This document shows positions 40,901 to 48,819 of a DNA stretch of 64,000 nucleotides, one piece after another (position 1 is the stretch's first letter; each line of letters opens with the position of its first letter). The translations under genes were made by a program, and so were the position numbers. This DNA is from a virus. The notes under the pieces were generated by a model. That model made no database searches, was not told the origin of the DNA, and saw only the letters and a list, made by a program, of their open reading frames with translations. The stretch covers positions 1 through 64,000 of the IMG/VR virus record IMGVR_UViG_3300032516_000004. One strand, given 5' to 3'.

Positions 40901-43127
40901 GCTTGATAGGTATGAGCGTAAAGATAAAGAGAAAACATGGCAAGAATTAGGTGAAGAACGTAAGAAGTTATATAAAGAAAAGAGACAGAAAGAGCGTAAA
41001 CCCTGGTTACAATGGATCAAAGAAAAGGTGTCGCCAGAAACACCAGTTGCCAAGCCGTTGGAACCATCAAAACCCATAGAACAACGACCATGGGAAAAAG
41101 AAGAGCCAAAATGGGAAGATGTGCCCAGCGCTCAGGAATCAGTTCCACCAACACCAGAAAAGGCAGAAGAACCTGAGCCAACACCAGCTAAACCAGCTCC
41201 TGAAACACCCAAGATGTTTGGGCCTCCAACCGAACATGTACCTAAGGTACCACCAGGAAAATCACAACCACCTGTTAAGCAATCCCCAACATCTCAAGAA
41301 AGAAAGGTTATTGAAGATGTAGCAAAACAATTCGCTGGTCAAAAGGGACCAGTCATGGAATTTATGCAAAAATTAATGAAAACTATACCCTGGCCAAAAC
41401 CTGAAACACAGGAACAACTTAAGCAATATAGGGAAAAGGGATATCCATCTAAAATTGGAATGACAGTGTATGAAATTTGTGAATATCATCCAGATTTTGC
41501 ATATAAATTCTTAATTCCACACTATTCATCCCAAGGGGATGAAAAATCAGCAAACGCGATTAGGGTTTATTTACAGCAAAAAGGTGTGCTTGAGGGATTT
41601 GAAGCTCCTCCTGGTGTTAGACCACCAAAGAAAGAGAAGGAACGATTAGTAAAATGGAAAGGTGAAACACCAGAACCAGAATTATCAGAAGAACCCAAGC
41701 AGAAACCCAAGTTTATGGAATCTAAGTGGGACACATTTCAGGTTCCAGCATTTAGTAATGCAACTATTCCAGAGATCATGAATAATCTTTGGGACAAGAA
41801 AAAACAATTAAATACATTCTTAGATTACATGGCCGTTCATCATTATAATGAAATTACGGAATGGGGTAAAGAGGCACTTCCTGAAAAGATGTCTGATCGA
41901 TGGGTAGAAAATGTTGATCAACGTCGTAAACAGTACATACATACCGAGGAACAACGACGACCCATTGAAGAAGCAACAGAAACCGGCACACTTAGCAGTG
42001 TGTTAAAGTGGACTATTCCAGAAAATACAGACATTCCAGCATTTGCGGGTGATACCCTAGAACAGGCTCTTAAAAAGAATAAGAAGGCTGTTATTGATTT
42101 TATGTTAAAGGATGGCGATAGACGCACAATATTGCTATCATATATTAAACATAAGTTTCCAGATCAATATCAGTATTGGCTAGATAAAGTTTCTGATATG
42201 GAGAGTGGTGAAAAGCCACCAGAGAAGCCAAAGAGTCAAGTATTTGAACCATTACCTAGTGGAAGATACAAAGGTAAATCAATACCAGAAGTTTTATCGG
42301 TAATAAAGGGTACTGGTGGGTTATTAGAAGACCCCGCTAAAATTAATCCTCAAGCAATAGATTTTTTGGCGGAAGTGTATGAGGAAGCACCAGAACATTA
42401 TGAAATGTATATGAAAACTATGGACCCAAGTGTCCGAGAGGTGTATGATAAAAAAATTCTTAGCCGATTAAAGGAACAAGAGGAACCTATTGAAATTGAA
42501 GAATCGTTAGAAGAAGAGGAAGAGCTTCCATCTGAAATAGTTGAATATGCTGGTGAAGAAGAAGACGAAGAACCTGAGGAAGAAACGAGTGCGTGGGAGA
42601 AAGATAAAGCCCTTCGTAGTGCTATTTATGGGAAAGAAATGTCGATGAGAGGCCCACATCGGGGATCTATTGGAGAAAATGATATGAGAAAATGGAGTAA
42701 AGCCGGTCCTGGTCCATCTGCTTATAATGCACCTGGTAAGAATGATAAAGAAGATTATGACTATAAGGAGCGTAATAAACAACCATCTAAACTTCGTACT
42801 AGGTTTAACATTACACGAACGCATTCTACCAGCTCTACCAGAGATGGTGGATATGTAATAATGGAACTTGGTTGGGATCCAGAGACATTTAAGGGAATGA
42901 GCCCACAGAACATTCAGCATCAAGTAATTTCATATATTAAGGGTCTTGAGAGCGATAAATATTTTCATGATTTTGGTGTTATGGGTAAAGCTAAAATTAC
43001 CATGTTTGATGAAGAGGCTGGTGTAGCTGAAATAAAAGTACGATGTAGCGAAACTCGTGGTATTATGCCAGTTACCTATTGTACTGATGATCCTAGTGTT
43101 AGAGTTCCAACAACCGGCATTCGATAG
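37914..43127 (+). CDS. giant multi-module virion-type protein, 1737 aa
   Basis: AGGGG precedes the ATG. Modules in order: a KOW/SH3-like segment near 50-100, a KYFKDYG..MVRDIPRK element near 560 repeated in looser form about 35 residues later (NYFG..QMTRTIPKK), and a small YEVKSEKNPSWSGGTYKSKGEAEKRL motif (about 830-860) that recurs in phage polyproteins. A charged helical region follows, then four similar P-rich/helix units at about 1150-1510 (each with a strand-turn-G/N-x-T/S-I/L-x-E pattern, then a helix containing IDFM or FLDYM). The tail is acidic. No enzyme active site is visible. Probably a tail, head-interior or ejected protein. Confidence 0.7.
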   Translation: MISDRKFISRPSNGKKYSKKDFLGVTDGEQWNLEHVAELIGARQPPAEDDPLPAGTMVEFNAPDGTPYKGRVASKSGEDYIVDVTPGESYLVPPGKLAKITPESEQIRDAVRREIAPTMEKVSEHEESNKLIVKISYRDHRPNDGHMMNWAALHYPELRLVDALPQIGRNINLVFELPKQAAEDVRPQGSAPHMPGERGRGLSSEEIEGTGVIGDKIPGGLSEQPLEQGIKIEMEHTNDPEVAKEIAMDHLIEDSKYYDKLKKIEAKTIGFDEVIKEAQLGQPGSADQFNDLNDAARKTLQAFNISNPEHYASPQETEAFGEAENSGVRLWFVLHSKEGEKTSPMYITRQGSIVPSDEGGSKLARGFVQVSVKNGTPDLPMIMIQGPSGPESLQEYGFSVSAAIIKAANSELANKLVIKSKTDPKVAVELEKYVDKNLEDNDKIIELTRAMLANPELTKQLSKLLGERKTHQSIPTDPTTTLISNWPGQQSTQYQHIKPYGDPAGGVVEGPYQKSGNYAAGVLAAQEILDTRGYSAEAQAEYESRLTKLGVDKTTKDLLTKYFKDYGKQMVRDIPRKKHAQKEVDPATVQYWVNYFGSSIFDDGWYGQQMTRTIPKKTYKGDGTTESVDSDDEEGVIGNPDKTFSKEAQWLGKTTKGGPKYVRPPRPTTTPGFFSPGGFLQKKKVDPIKGTIGQAGSAAEQLLSHARINPQVAQHIDKLLHTYQASDASARQKAITDIRLKNPQYQPPAGWQAYDDTLRAALLPRALATISGAIEEALKVVQQSAASSTPAKQTTSTGTETIYGSEGEMISASKIASSDYTAYIKKTNKGYEVKSEKNPSWSGGTYKSKGEAEKRLQQVEMFKHMSFVAYGDIESNHMFGKISECLSICDNTVGILTMVSTLIDDESLNKSAEIQKLAKTLRDMVVEAIQKAETDPSSEFSRDLSGLYHGYLAKHPDLEWKMLEGKGRRHLTPEEISEILYTAAHERTFFKAFQKLLDRYERKDKEKTWQELGEERKKLYKEKRQKERKPWLQWIKEKVSPETPVAKPLEPSKPIEQRPWEKEEPKWEDVPSAQESVPPTPEKAEEPEPTPAKPAPETPKMFGPPTEHVPKVPPGKSQPPVKQSPTSQERKVIEDVAKQFAGQKGPVMEFMQKLMKTIPWPKPETQEQLKQYREKGYPSKIGMTVYEICEYHPDFAYKFLIPHYSSQGDEKSANAIRVYLQQKGVLEGFEAPPGVRPPKKEKERLVKWKGETPEPELSEEPKQKPKFMESKWDTFQVPAFSNATIPEIMNNLWDKKKQLNTFLDYMAVHHYNEITEWGKEALPEKMSDRWVENVDQRRKQYIHTEEQRRPIEEATETGTLSSVLKWTIPENTDIPAFAGDTLEQALKKNKKAVIDFMLKDGDRRTILLSYIKHKFPDQYQYWLDKVSDMESGEKPPEKPKSQVFEPLPSGRYKGKSIPEVLSVIKGTGGLLEDPAKINPQAIDFLAEVYEEAPEHYEMYMKTMDPSVREVYDKKILSRLKEQEEPIEIEESLEEEEELPSEIVEYAGEEEDEEPEEETSAWEKDKALRSAIYGKEMSMRGPHRGSIGENDMRKWSKAGPGPSAYNAPGKNDKEDYDYKERNKQPSKLRTRFNITRTHSTSSTRDGGYVIMELGWDPETFKGMSPQNIQHQVISYIKGLESDKYFHDFGVMGKAKITMFDEEAGVAEIKVRCSETRGIMPVTYCTDDPSVRVPTTGIR

Positions 43128-43136
43128 GAGACTATT

Positions 43137-43706
43137 ATGCGATACATGTTGGTGAATGTTAGTGAGGGGAATTTACCTATAGACCTACATCACCCAGACG
43201 TGTCATATCAAAGAGCTAAGATGCGTCGGTTAGGCCCGGATGTTGCGGTAAGTATTCCACGTGGTGAGTCGATTGACATTCTTCCACATTTTAAAGGTTC
43301 TATTGAACGAGCACACGCAGCAATCAAGCATAGTCGTGATATTTTGAAGCTTCTAAATCCAAATCAGCTACACATTTATGTTTGTGATGATGCTGGAAAT
43401 CGTATTGATGTTGATAAGCTGTTAAGTTGTGAAGGAAGTGAAAAACCAGTTGATGTAACACATAAAGATGATACTACAAGACCGGACATCGAATTAGCAC
43501 AGACATTAGCTAGTCAGGATCAATTTGAAGCCAACAAACGTGGTGAGGCTAATACGCCTAAAACATATATACGATATAAAGTTGAAGATCTTGAAAAACT
43601 TACCAAAAATCAAATTGTAAAATTAGCTAAGAAGGAAATGAATCTTACAATTGACACCAGATTGTCTAAGGGTGATATGATTAAAATAGTTATTGGGTCA
43701 TATTAA
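43137..43706 (+). CDS. hypothetical protein with C-terminal SAP/HeH-like helix pair, 189 aa
   Basis: AGGAG precedes the ATG. The last 45 residues (DLEKLTKNQIVKLAKKEMNL, then LSKGDMIKIVI) fit a helix-extension-helix fold of the SAP/Rho-N/HeH type, which often binds nucleic acid. The front part is strand-rich. The stop overlaps the next start (TAATG). Possibly a head-completion or DNA-contacting virion protein. Confidence 0.65.
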   Translation: MRYMLVNVSEGNLPIDLHHPDVSYQRAKMRRLGPDVAVSIPRGESIDILPHFKGSIERAHAAIKHSRDILKLLNPNQLHIYVCDDAGNRIDVDKLLSCEGSEKPVDVTHKDDTTRPDIELAQTLASQDQFEANKRGEANTPKTYIRYKVEDLEKLTKNQIVKLAKKEMNLTIDTRLSKGDMIKIVIGSY

Positions 43707-44749
43707 TGACAGCTAAAGTACCAGTTCTTACCCATGAAGAGGAAGAAATTGCTGAAGAGGTACTAGAATCTAGTGCCGAGGATGCAATCAAAACTAGTGC
43801 TGCCACGATATCTCCAGATGACGCACTAACCTCTACCAGGATAATTGAAGATAAGGAACAGCTATCCAAAGAATTAGAGAGCGTGTCGTCAGAACTAGAA
43901 AAAGTAATCAAACATAAGGAATCAACCAAGAAATTAGCTATATCAGCAAAATTAACTGAAATATTAAATGCCGCTGAATCAGACGGACCAAGCCCAATTA
44001 TCATTCCGAAAATGAGTACATTGTGCTCTGTCTGTAAATGGTCAATAACTAATACCGAATTATATAACTGGATGTCCCAACTAGCCCTTGGTGGGCTTTC
44101 GTATGGTAGAATCTGGCGGCTGTTAACTGACTACATTCCAAAAATGCACCCCAATGTTAAAGTTCCAACTAGGAAGACTGTTTGGGTGCATTTTGAAAAG
44201 CATGTTTTTCCTAAAGAGACAATGGAGATAATGGCGGCTAGAAAAGCTCGCTGCCCAACAGCCCAGGACGAACTTGTTGAGAGCCAAACACTTAAAGAAG
44301 TGTTGGCCGGTCATTTTGATGAGTACAAAGAATTATGTTCTCTTTACACTAAATTTAGAGAAGTAAATGATAAAATATATGCGACCGCTGGATCTTTAAT
44401 GATAAGTAGGGGTGGATTTAACGAGTGGTCACAAAATAAAATTCAAACTTATGTGTCGATGATTAATACACAAAAGTCTATTCTTGCAGAAATTGGCAAG
44501 ATGCGACAGGGCGATAAGTTAGTAAGCGTTGTAGCCAAATTTATTATCGAATTATTTACAAAGAGTATTGTTAATAAGTTATCCGAAGAATTTGACACGC
44601 TTGCTGGTATTATGCGTCGCCAAGGAGTTCCTAATGATGTACTAGACGCATTCGCGGCTGTAACTCATGAACGCCTTGGACATTTAATTATTGAAGAAGC
44701 TAGATCTGCCATGGATCAAACCAAAAAAGAATTTAAACTCCCTAATTAG
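43706..44749 (+). CDS. hypothetical protein, 347 aa; candidate small terminase or packaging factor
   Basis: An acidic N-terminal 95 residues precede a CSVCKW knuckle and a helix-turn-helix-like stretch (GGLSYGRIWRLL, then PTRKTVWVHFEKHV) at about 110-170. The rest is helical. Small terminase subunits combine an HTH with a helical oligomerisation part and lie upstream of terL. This gene lies four genes before it, so that role is possible but not shown. Confidence 0.6.
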   Translation: MTAKVPVLTHEEEEIAEEVLESSAEDAIKTSAATISPDDALTSTRIIEDKEQLSKELESVSSELEKVIKHKESTKKLAISAKLTEILNAAESDGPSPIIIPKMSTLCSVCKWSITNTELYNWMSQLALGGLSYGRIWRLLTDYIPKMHPNVKVPTRKTVWVHFEKHVFPKETMEIMAARKARCPTAQDELVESQTLKEVLAGHFDEYKELCSLYTKFREVNDKIYATAGSLMISRGGFNEWSQNKIQTYVSMINTQKSILAEIGKMRQGDKLVSVVAKFIIELFTKSIVNKLSEEFDTLAGIMRRQGVPNDVLDAFAAVTHERLGHLIIEEARSAMDQTKKEFKLPN

Positions 44750-44751
44750 CC

Positions 44752-46437
44752 ATGCCACAAACAAAAACACCAACAAAATCACAAATAGGTACGACTGTTG
44801 GAGCTACTGTACCTGGTATGCGTGAAGCACAAACACAAAAGGCAGTTTCCGTTATTACGCCTTCTGTACCAGAAGTTGTTGGTGAAAGCCCTAAAGAAGT
44901 CATAGATAAATTGAAGAAAGTTCAAGAGCAACAAGTTCGTGATAAGCAACAAGAAATGCAAAATATGCAAAAGCAAATTACTATGATGCAAGCTGTTACA
45001 TCTATGCGTAAACAAGCACTTATAAGAAAAGCACAAACTACGCTGTCGACACCACCACAACAGCAAAAATTGGAAGAGAATCTAGAACAGCAAGAACAGG
45101 CTGAAGAGCAAGAAATTGATGAACAGCAGCAACTAAACCTACAGAATCAGGTAGCGCAGCAACAACAGCAACAGATGCAACAGATGAATGTTGGTCAGCA
45201 GCAAATGTTGCAAAAACAATCATTTACTCATCCTGAACGAGCTGATGTGGAAATTAAACTTGGTAATTCATTGGTTTTATGTGATGTTGCAGCAACCGCA
45301 AGACAACAAGTAACAGGTTTACAAGCCTATGAGTCATTGCCTCGAGATCGTGGATTATGGTTTCCAATGTATACTAGAAGAGCCGCGTCTTTTCACATGG
45401 GCGATGTTGGATTTCCTATTGATATTGTATTTGTGGATAACAATAAAATCGCTAAGATAGTGTCTAATATTCAGCCCAATCAGATGGGGTCATGGTCAGC
45501 ACAGTGTACGGATGTCGTAGAAGTAAATGGTGGCTGGTGTGGTGAAAATCATGTGCGTGTTGGATATAAAGTGCAAACCCCCACGTCTAATAAAACAGCC
45601 TCCCGTTCCACAATAGAGCGGGCCATTAACACCTCGTGGTCAGCTCCTCAAAAGGCACGAATCAAGAGTGATAAAGATTCTGGAACATCATATGACCAGC
45701 TTCGTACTATTACGGAGGCGGAAACCACGAAAGACCCATTACTCGAGCAGATTGAAGCTCTGATACCTGAACTTAAGAAAACTGCTCAAGAAGATTATAA
45801 GGTGAAACCAGTCACCTACCGAGAACAACCTGGCGAAATTGATCGACGAAATCCCGCCGAACGTTTTCGAGATCATGATCTTCCACCGGTAAGCAGTCCA
45901 ATGGGTGAAGACGCTCCTAGCTCAGCGATTGCTGATCCTCTGAATTCTGGGGTTAGTTCTTATGATCGATCGCATTGGAAGATGCAGTTGGGGTTTGACC
46001 CACTAACTCAACCAGATACTGGAAAGTCACAACTAGAAAAGATTCAGACCGGTCGTGGTCCAACTGAAGGTGAACAGGTCGTTAGACCAGCCTCTCGACA
46101 GGCTCAAATACCTGTTAATACATCTAATGAGCTGGCCGGTGTTAATACTGAGAAACTTGCCAAAAGCTCTCTTCAGCTATATACTAACAGCCCACCTGAT
46201 TGGGGAACGACTCAAGATCCAAGAGGATACGACAAGATGGCGATCATTAACGATCAGGTGATCTCAAATTGGATCTCAAAACTAGGATTTGATGAGAAGA
46301 ACGAGTCTAAACTAAGACAGACTATGTTTACTGAGACCTACAAGCGAATGCTGGGTGACAGTCTAGTGACTGCACGCCTAGTTTCTGACTTCGACATAAT
46401 GGGTAGTGATTTACTGCTCTATCGGAGAGACCAATGA
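44752..46437 (+). CDS. coiled-coil protein with a DUF192 domain, 561 aa
   Basis: Residues 40-155 are a glutamine-rich coiled coil. Residues 164-275 match DUF192: LGNSLVLCDVA, TGLQAYESLPRDRGLWF, FHMGDVGFPIDIVFVDNNKI, then a long strand segment with V.GGWC. DUF192 is a small beta fold of unknown function that appears both alone and inside phage structural proteins. The C-terminal half is polar and less distinctive. The stop overlaps the next start (ATGA). Confidence 0.75.
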   Translation: MPQTKTPTKSQIGTTVGATVPGMREAQTQKAVSVITPSVPEVVGESPKEVIDKLKKVQEQQVRDKQQEMQNMQKQITMMQAVTSMRKQALIRKAQTTLSTPPQQQKLEENLEQQEQAEEQEIDEQQQLNLQNQVAQQQQQQMQQMNVGQQQMLQKQSFTHPERADVEIKLGNSLVLCDVAATARQQVTGLQAYESLPRDRGLWFPMYTRRAASFHMGDVGFPIDIVFVDNNKIAKIVSNIQPNQMGSWSAQCTDVVEVNGGWCGENHVRVGYKVQTPTSNKTASRSTIERAINTSWSAPQKARIKSDKDSGTSYDQLRTITEAETTKDPLLEQIEALIPELKKTAQEDYKVKPVTYREQPGEIDRRNPAERFRDHDLPPVSSPMGEDAPSSAIADPLNSGVSSYDRSHWKMQLGFDPLTQPDTGKSQLEKIQTGRGPTEGEQVVRPASRQAQIPVNTSNELAGVNTEKLAKSSLQLYTNSPPDWGTTQDPRGYDKMAIINDQVISNWISKLGFDEKNESKLRQTMFTETYKRMLGDSLVTARLVSDFDIMGSDLLLYRRDQ

Positions 46438-48464
46438 ATACTTATAAGAAGGCCGTTGCTGTTCGTAGACAAAAACAGTCTAAAATTAATAGTAGGATAA
46501 AGGCCGCGATGAGTGGTCTACCTTCTCATACCGCTAAACTTAATTTTGATCTTACTGATCGAGACACTAATAAAAAAATTGATGTACCTCGAAACGCTAG
46601 AATCAAAGCAATCGCTATTGTATCTGATCTATTAGATAGCTTCGGTCTACCATCTAAGGCAAAACTTAACTATTTGGGCACAGTTAAGAAGGCTACCACT
46701 AAAGATGGTGATATAAAAGATGGTATTTTAAAGGTCGGGGCTGTTATTTCCACACTACTCGGCCATAAGATTGCTATTGATGTTCCAGTTATTGTTAGAG
46801 ATAAGAGTTTACTCGAACCAGCAGTATTCTTTTATGATGGGAGTCCGTTTGTTTTATGCAAACAGGCCATTGATCAATTGATTAAACGTGGTACTTTAGA
46901 CAAGGCTATTGCAGAGCGTAGGAATTTGTACTCTCCACCACTTATGGAAAAATGGTTGGGGATTGATCATGAACCAGCTCGTACGCCCATTATCAATAAA
47001 GATCATATGTTTAACCCCGGCTCACGTAATCCATGGAAGTTCCGTCGATACTCACAGAAAAATGTAATGGTAGACTGCCCAGAATGTACGGGGGCGGGCA
47101 GTAGTTCTGCGACTCATGGCGAAGGAACCTTTGAAATTCCATGTGAGAATTGTAAGGGATCTGGAAATATCGAAGTAAATCCAAGCGACATAATTGAGGG
47201 AAAAGATACGTGGACACGTTGTCCAGATTGTGGTGAGTACACTCAACACGATCAGTGCGTGTCGTGTCAGCAGTCAGGATCTAGTGATGTTGAGGGGGCA
47301 CGTTTAAGCCCACATGCTGAAGAACAATGTAAACAGTGTGGTTATTCGATGCCAGCCAATGAAGCGGGGTGTCGCCAGTGTGGAGCACCGCGTCAAGCAT
47401 GTATTCAGAAAAAACAGGCCAAAGATAAGAAACCGCGTGAACGTACCAACATTGACACGCCGACTGAATTTCCCGAGGTGTGGAAGGGTGATCTACCACA
47501 GCAAGTTCTTGATCCGGCAGAACGTAGCCGTGAAGATCTGTTTGGGGTTGGTCAAGCGGTGAAACTTAGTGAAGATTTTGAGGCCCGTGAACGAGGTGGT
47601 GGTCAGGTCGTGGTCCCAAGCGGTGAGCGTGGTAAAGTGGTTCGTGACATGAAGGGTGATGGCCTATGTCTAATGGTTAATTTTCCGGACATGGATATAT
47701 CAGCTATTGTTCCAAAACGGTTTTTGAAATTAGCTACCCAGGAGGGTAGTAATCACCCTTTTGATAAACAGGCTAGATTAACTCCTGGAGTATATTCGAT
47801 AGTTCTACCAGATTTTCCGGAAACAGGTTGGACACTGTTCGTTGATCCGTCTGGCAATGCGGTGCTTCAATATACTAGAAAAACCGGTGCTGAGATAATT
47901 GGAAGTATTTATCCAAATCCAGTACAATCGCATCCGGGAATTGAAGATGTTATTGCCGCCGCCATTGAAACTAATAAAGACGAAATGGTTGAGTCCGTAG
48001 CGGATATGCAGCAATATATTAATAGTGCTGGCATTAAATATGATTTAGAATCTGAGTTTAATGAACAAACTCAGCTGCGTGAGCAAGAGTATGGTGGTGA
48101 TAAAGAGGGCATCAGTGAACGAGAACTCGAAAATCCTTGGGTAACTTCCGGCGAGCCGTCGCACGAACCAGAAATTAAATCAAAGTGCCAGTGGTGTTTA
48201 TCAGAAATGGAAGAAACTGCTGGTACGGCCCAAGGTGAGGTTATCTGCCAGAAATGCGTTGAGTGGGCAAAAGCAAATCCAGGAGAGTGTACTCCTGAGC
48301 AATTAAAAGATCTTGGAGCTACCAGAACAGCCGCTACCACTGAACAGGTAAAGCACGAAATTCGTGAAATGCTCCGTGAGGGATATACCCCTGTAGACAT
48401 TATAGCTGCTGTAAAGGAAAAATATCCAGAGCACGCAGTAGAGGTTCTTAAGAATCTCAGTTAA
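46434..48464 (+). CDS. multi-zinc-ribbon virion-type protein, 676 aa
   Basis: Residues 215-240 carry one repeat pair of a DnaJ-type finger (CPECTGAG, CENCKGSG), followed by CPDCG..CVSC and CKQCGYS..CRQCG ribbons to about 325. A KOW/SH3-like module lies at about 370-430 (VPSGERGKVVRDMKGDGLCL). A further CQWC...CQKC ribbon is near 585, and a short C-terminal UBA-like helix bundle (MLREGYTPVDIIAAVKE) ends the protein. With the J-domain gene nearby this supplies chaperone-like parts in the operon. Function unknown. Confidence 0.7.
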   Translation: MNTYKKAVAVRRQKQSKINSRIKAAMSGLPSHTAKLNFDLTDRDTNKKIDVPRNARIKAIAIVSDLLDSFGLPSKAKLNYLGTVKKATTKDGDIKDGILKVGAVISTLLGHKIAIDVPVIVRDKSLLEPAVFFYDGSPFVLCKQAIDQLIKRGTLDKAIAERRNLYSPPLMEKWLGIDHEPARTPIINKDHMFNPGSRNPWKFRRYSQKNVMVDCPECTGAGSSSATHGEGTFEIPCENCKGSGNIEVNPSDIIEGKDTWTRCPDCGEYTQHDQCVSCQQSGSSDVEGARLSPHAEEQCKQCGYSMPANEAGCRQCGAPRQACIQKKQAKDKKPRERTNIDTPTEFPEVWKGDLPQQVLDPAERSREDLFGVGQAVKLSEDFEARERGGGQVVVPSGERGKVVRDMKGDGLCLMVNFPDMDISAIVPKRFLKLATQEGSNHPFDKQARLTPGVYSIVLPDFPETGWTLFVDPSGNAVLQYTRKTGAEIIGSIYPNPVQSHPGIEDVIAAAIETNKDEMVESVADMQQYINSAGIKYDLESEFNEQTQLREQEYGGDKEGISERELENPWVTSGEPSHEPEIKSKCQWCLSEMEETAGTAQGEVICQKCVEWAKANPGECTPEQLKDLGATRTAATTEQVKHEIREMLREGYTPVDIIAAVKEKYPEHAVEVLKNLS

Positions 48465-48498
48465 CCCCTCATTGAGGGAGGCTTATAAGGAGCTTACT

Positions 48499-48819
48499 AT
48501 GAAACTTTGGGTTATTGTAGATCACATTGGACGACAGTTCTTAGGTAAAGTAACTAACGAAAATGATGATATTCTAACTATAGAAGAACCAATATTAATA
48601 ATGGAGATCATTCAACCGCCGAAGGTTGATTTACAAGTGCAGCCAATCTGTCATACATTTGATGTTCCATCTATTGAGGTTCGTTGGGTTTCAAGATTTC
48701 CTGCAAATGAAAAATTAGCCACACTATATGAAAAATTCACAGAGCAGATGCGGGCTAAGCGTGCTGGTATAGAAATCGCCTCAACAATCCCCAAGGGATT
48801 GCAGCTGGTGAGACATTGA
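48499..48819 (+). CDS. hypothetical protein, 106 aa, directly before terL
   Basis: Start at 48499 because AAGGAG precedes it. A strand-rich N-terminus (LWVIVDHIGRQFLGKV) is followed by a helical C-terminus. Its stop overlaps the TTG start of terL. No family is recognised. Confidence 0.65.
   Translation: MKLWVIVDHIGRQFLGKVTNENDDILTIEEPILIMEIIQPPKVDLQVQPICHTFDVPSIEVRWVSRFPANEKLATLYEKFTEQMRAKRAGIEIASTIPKGLQLVRH

Noticed and set aside
43706-44749. Firm call of small terminase subunit
   Set aside because: The HTH-like stretch is suggestive, but the gene is four genes away from terL and no family signature is visible.
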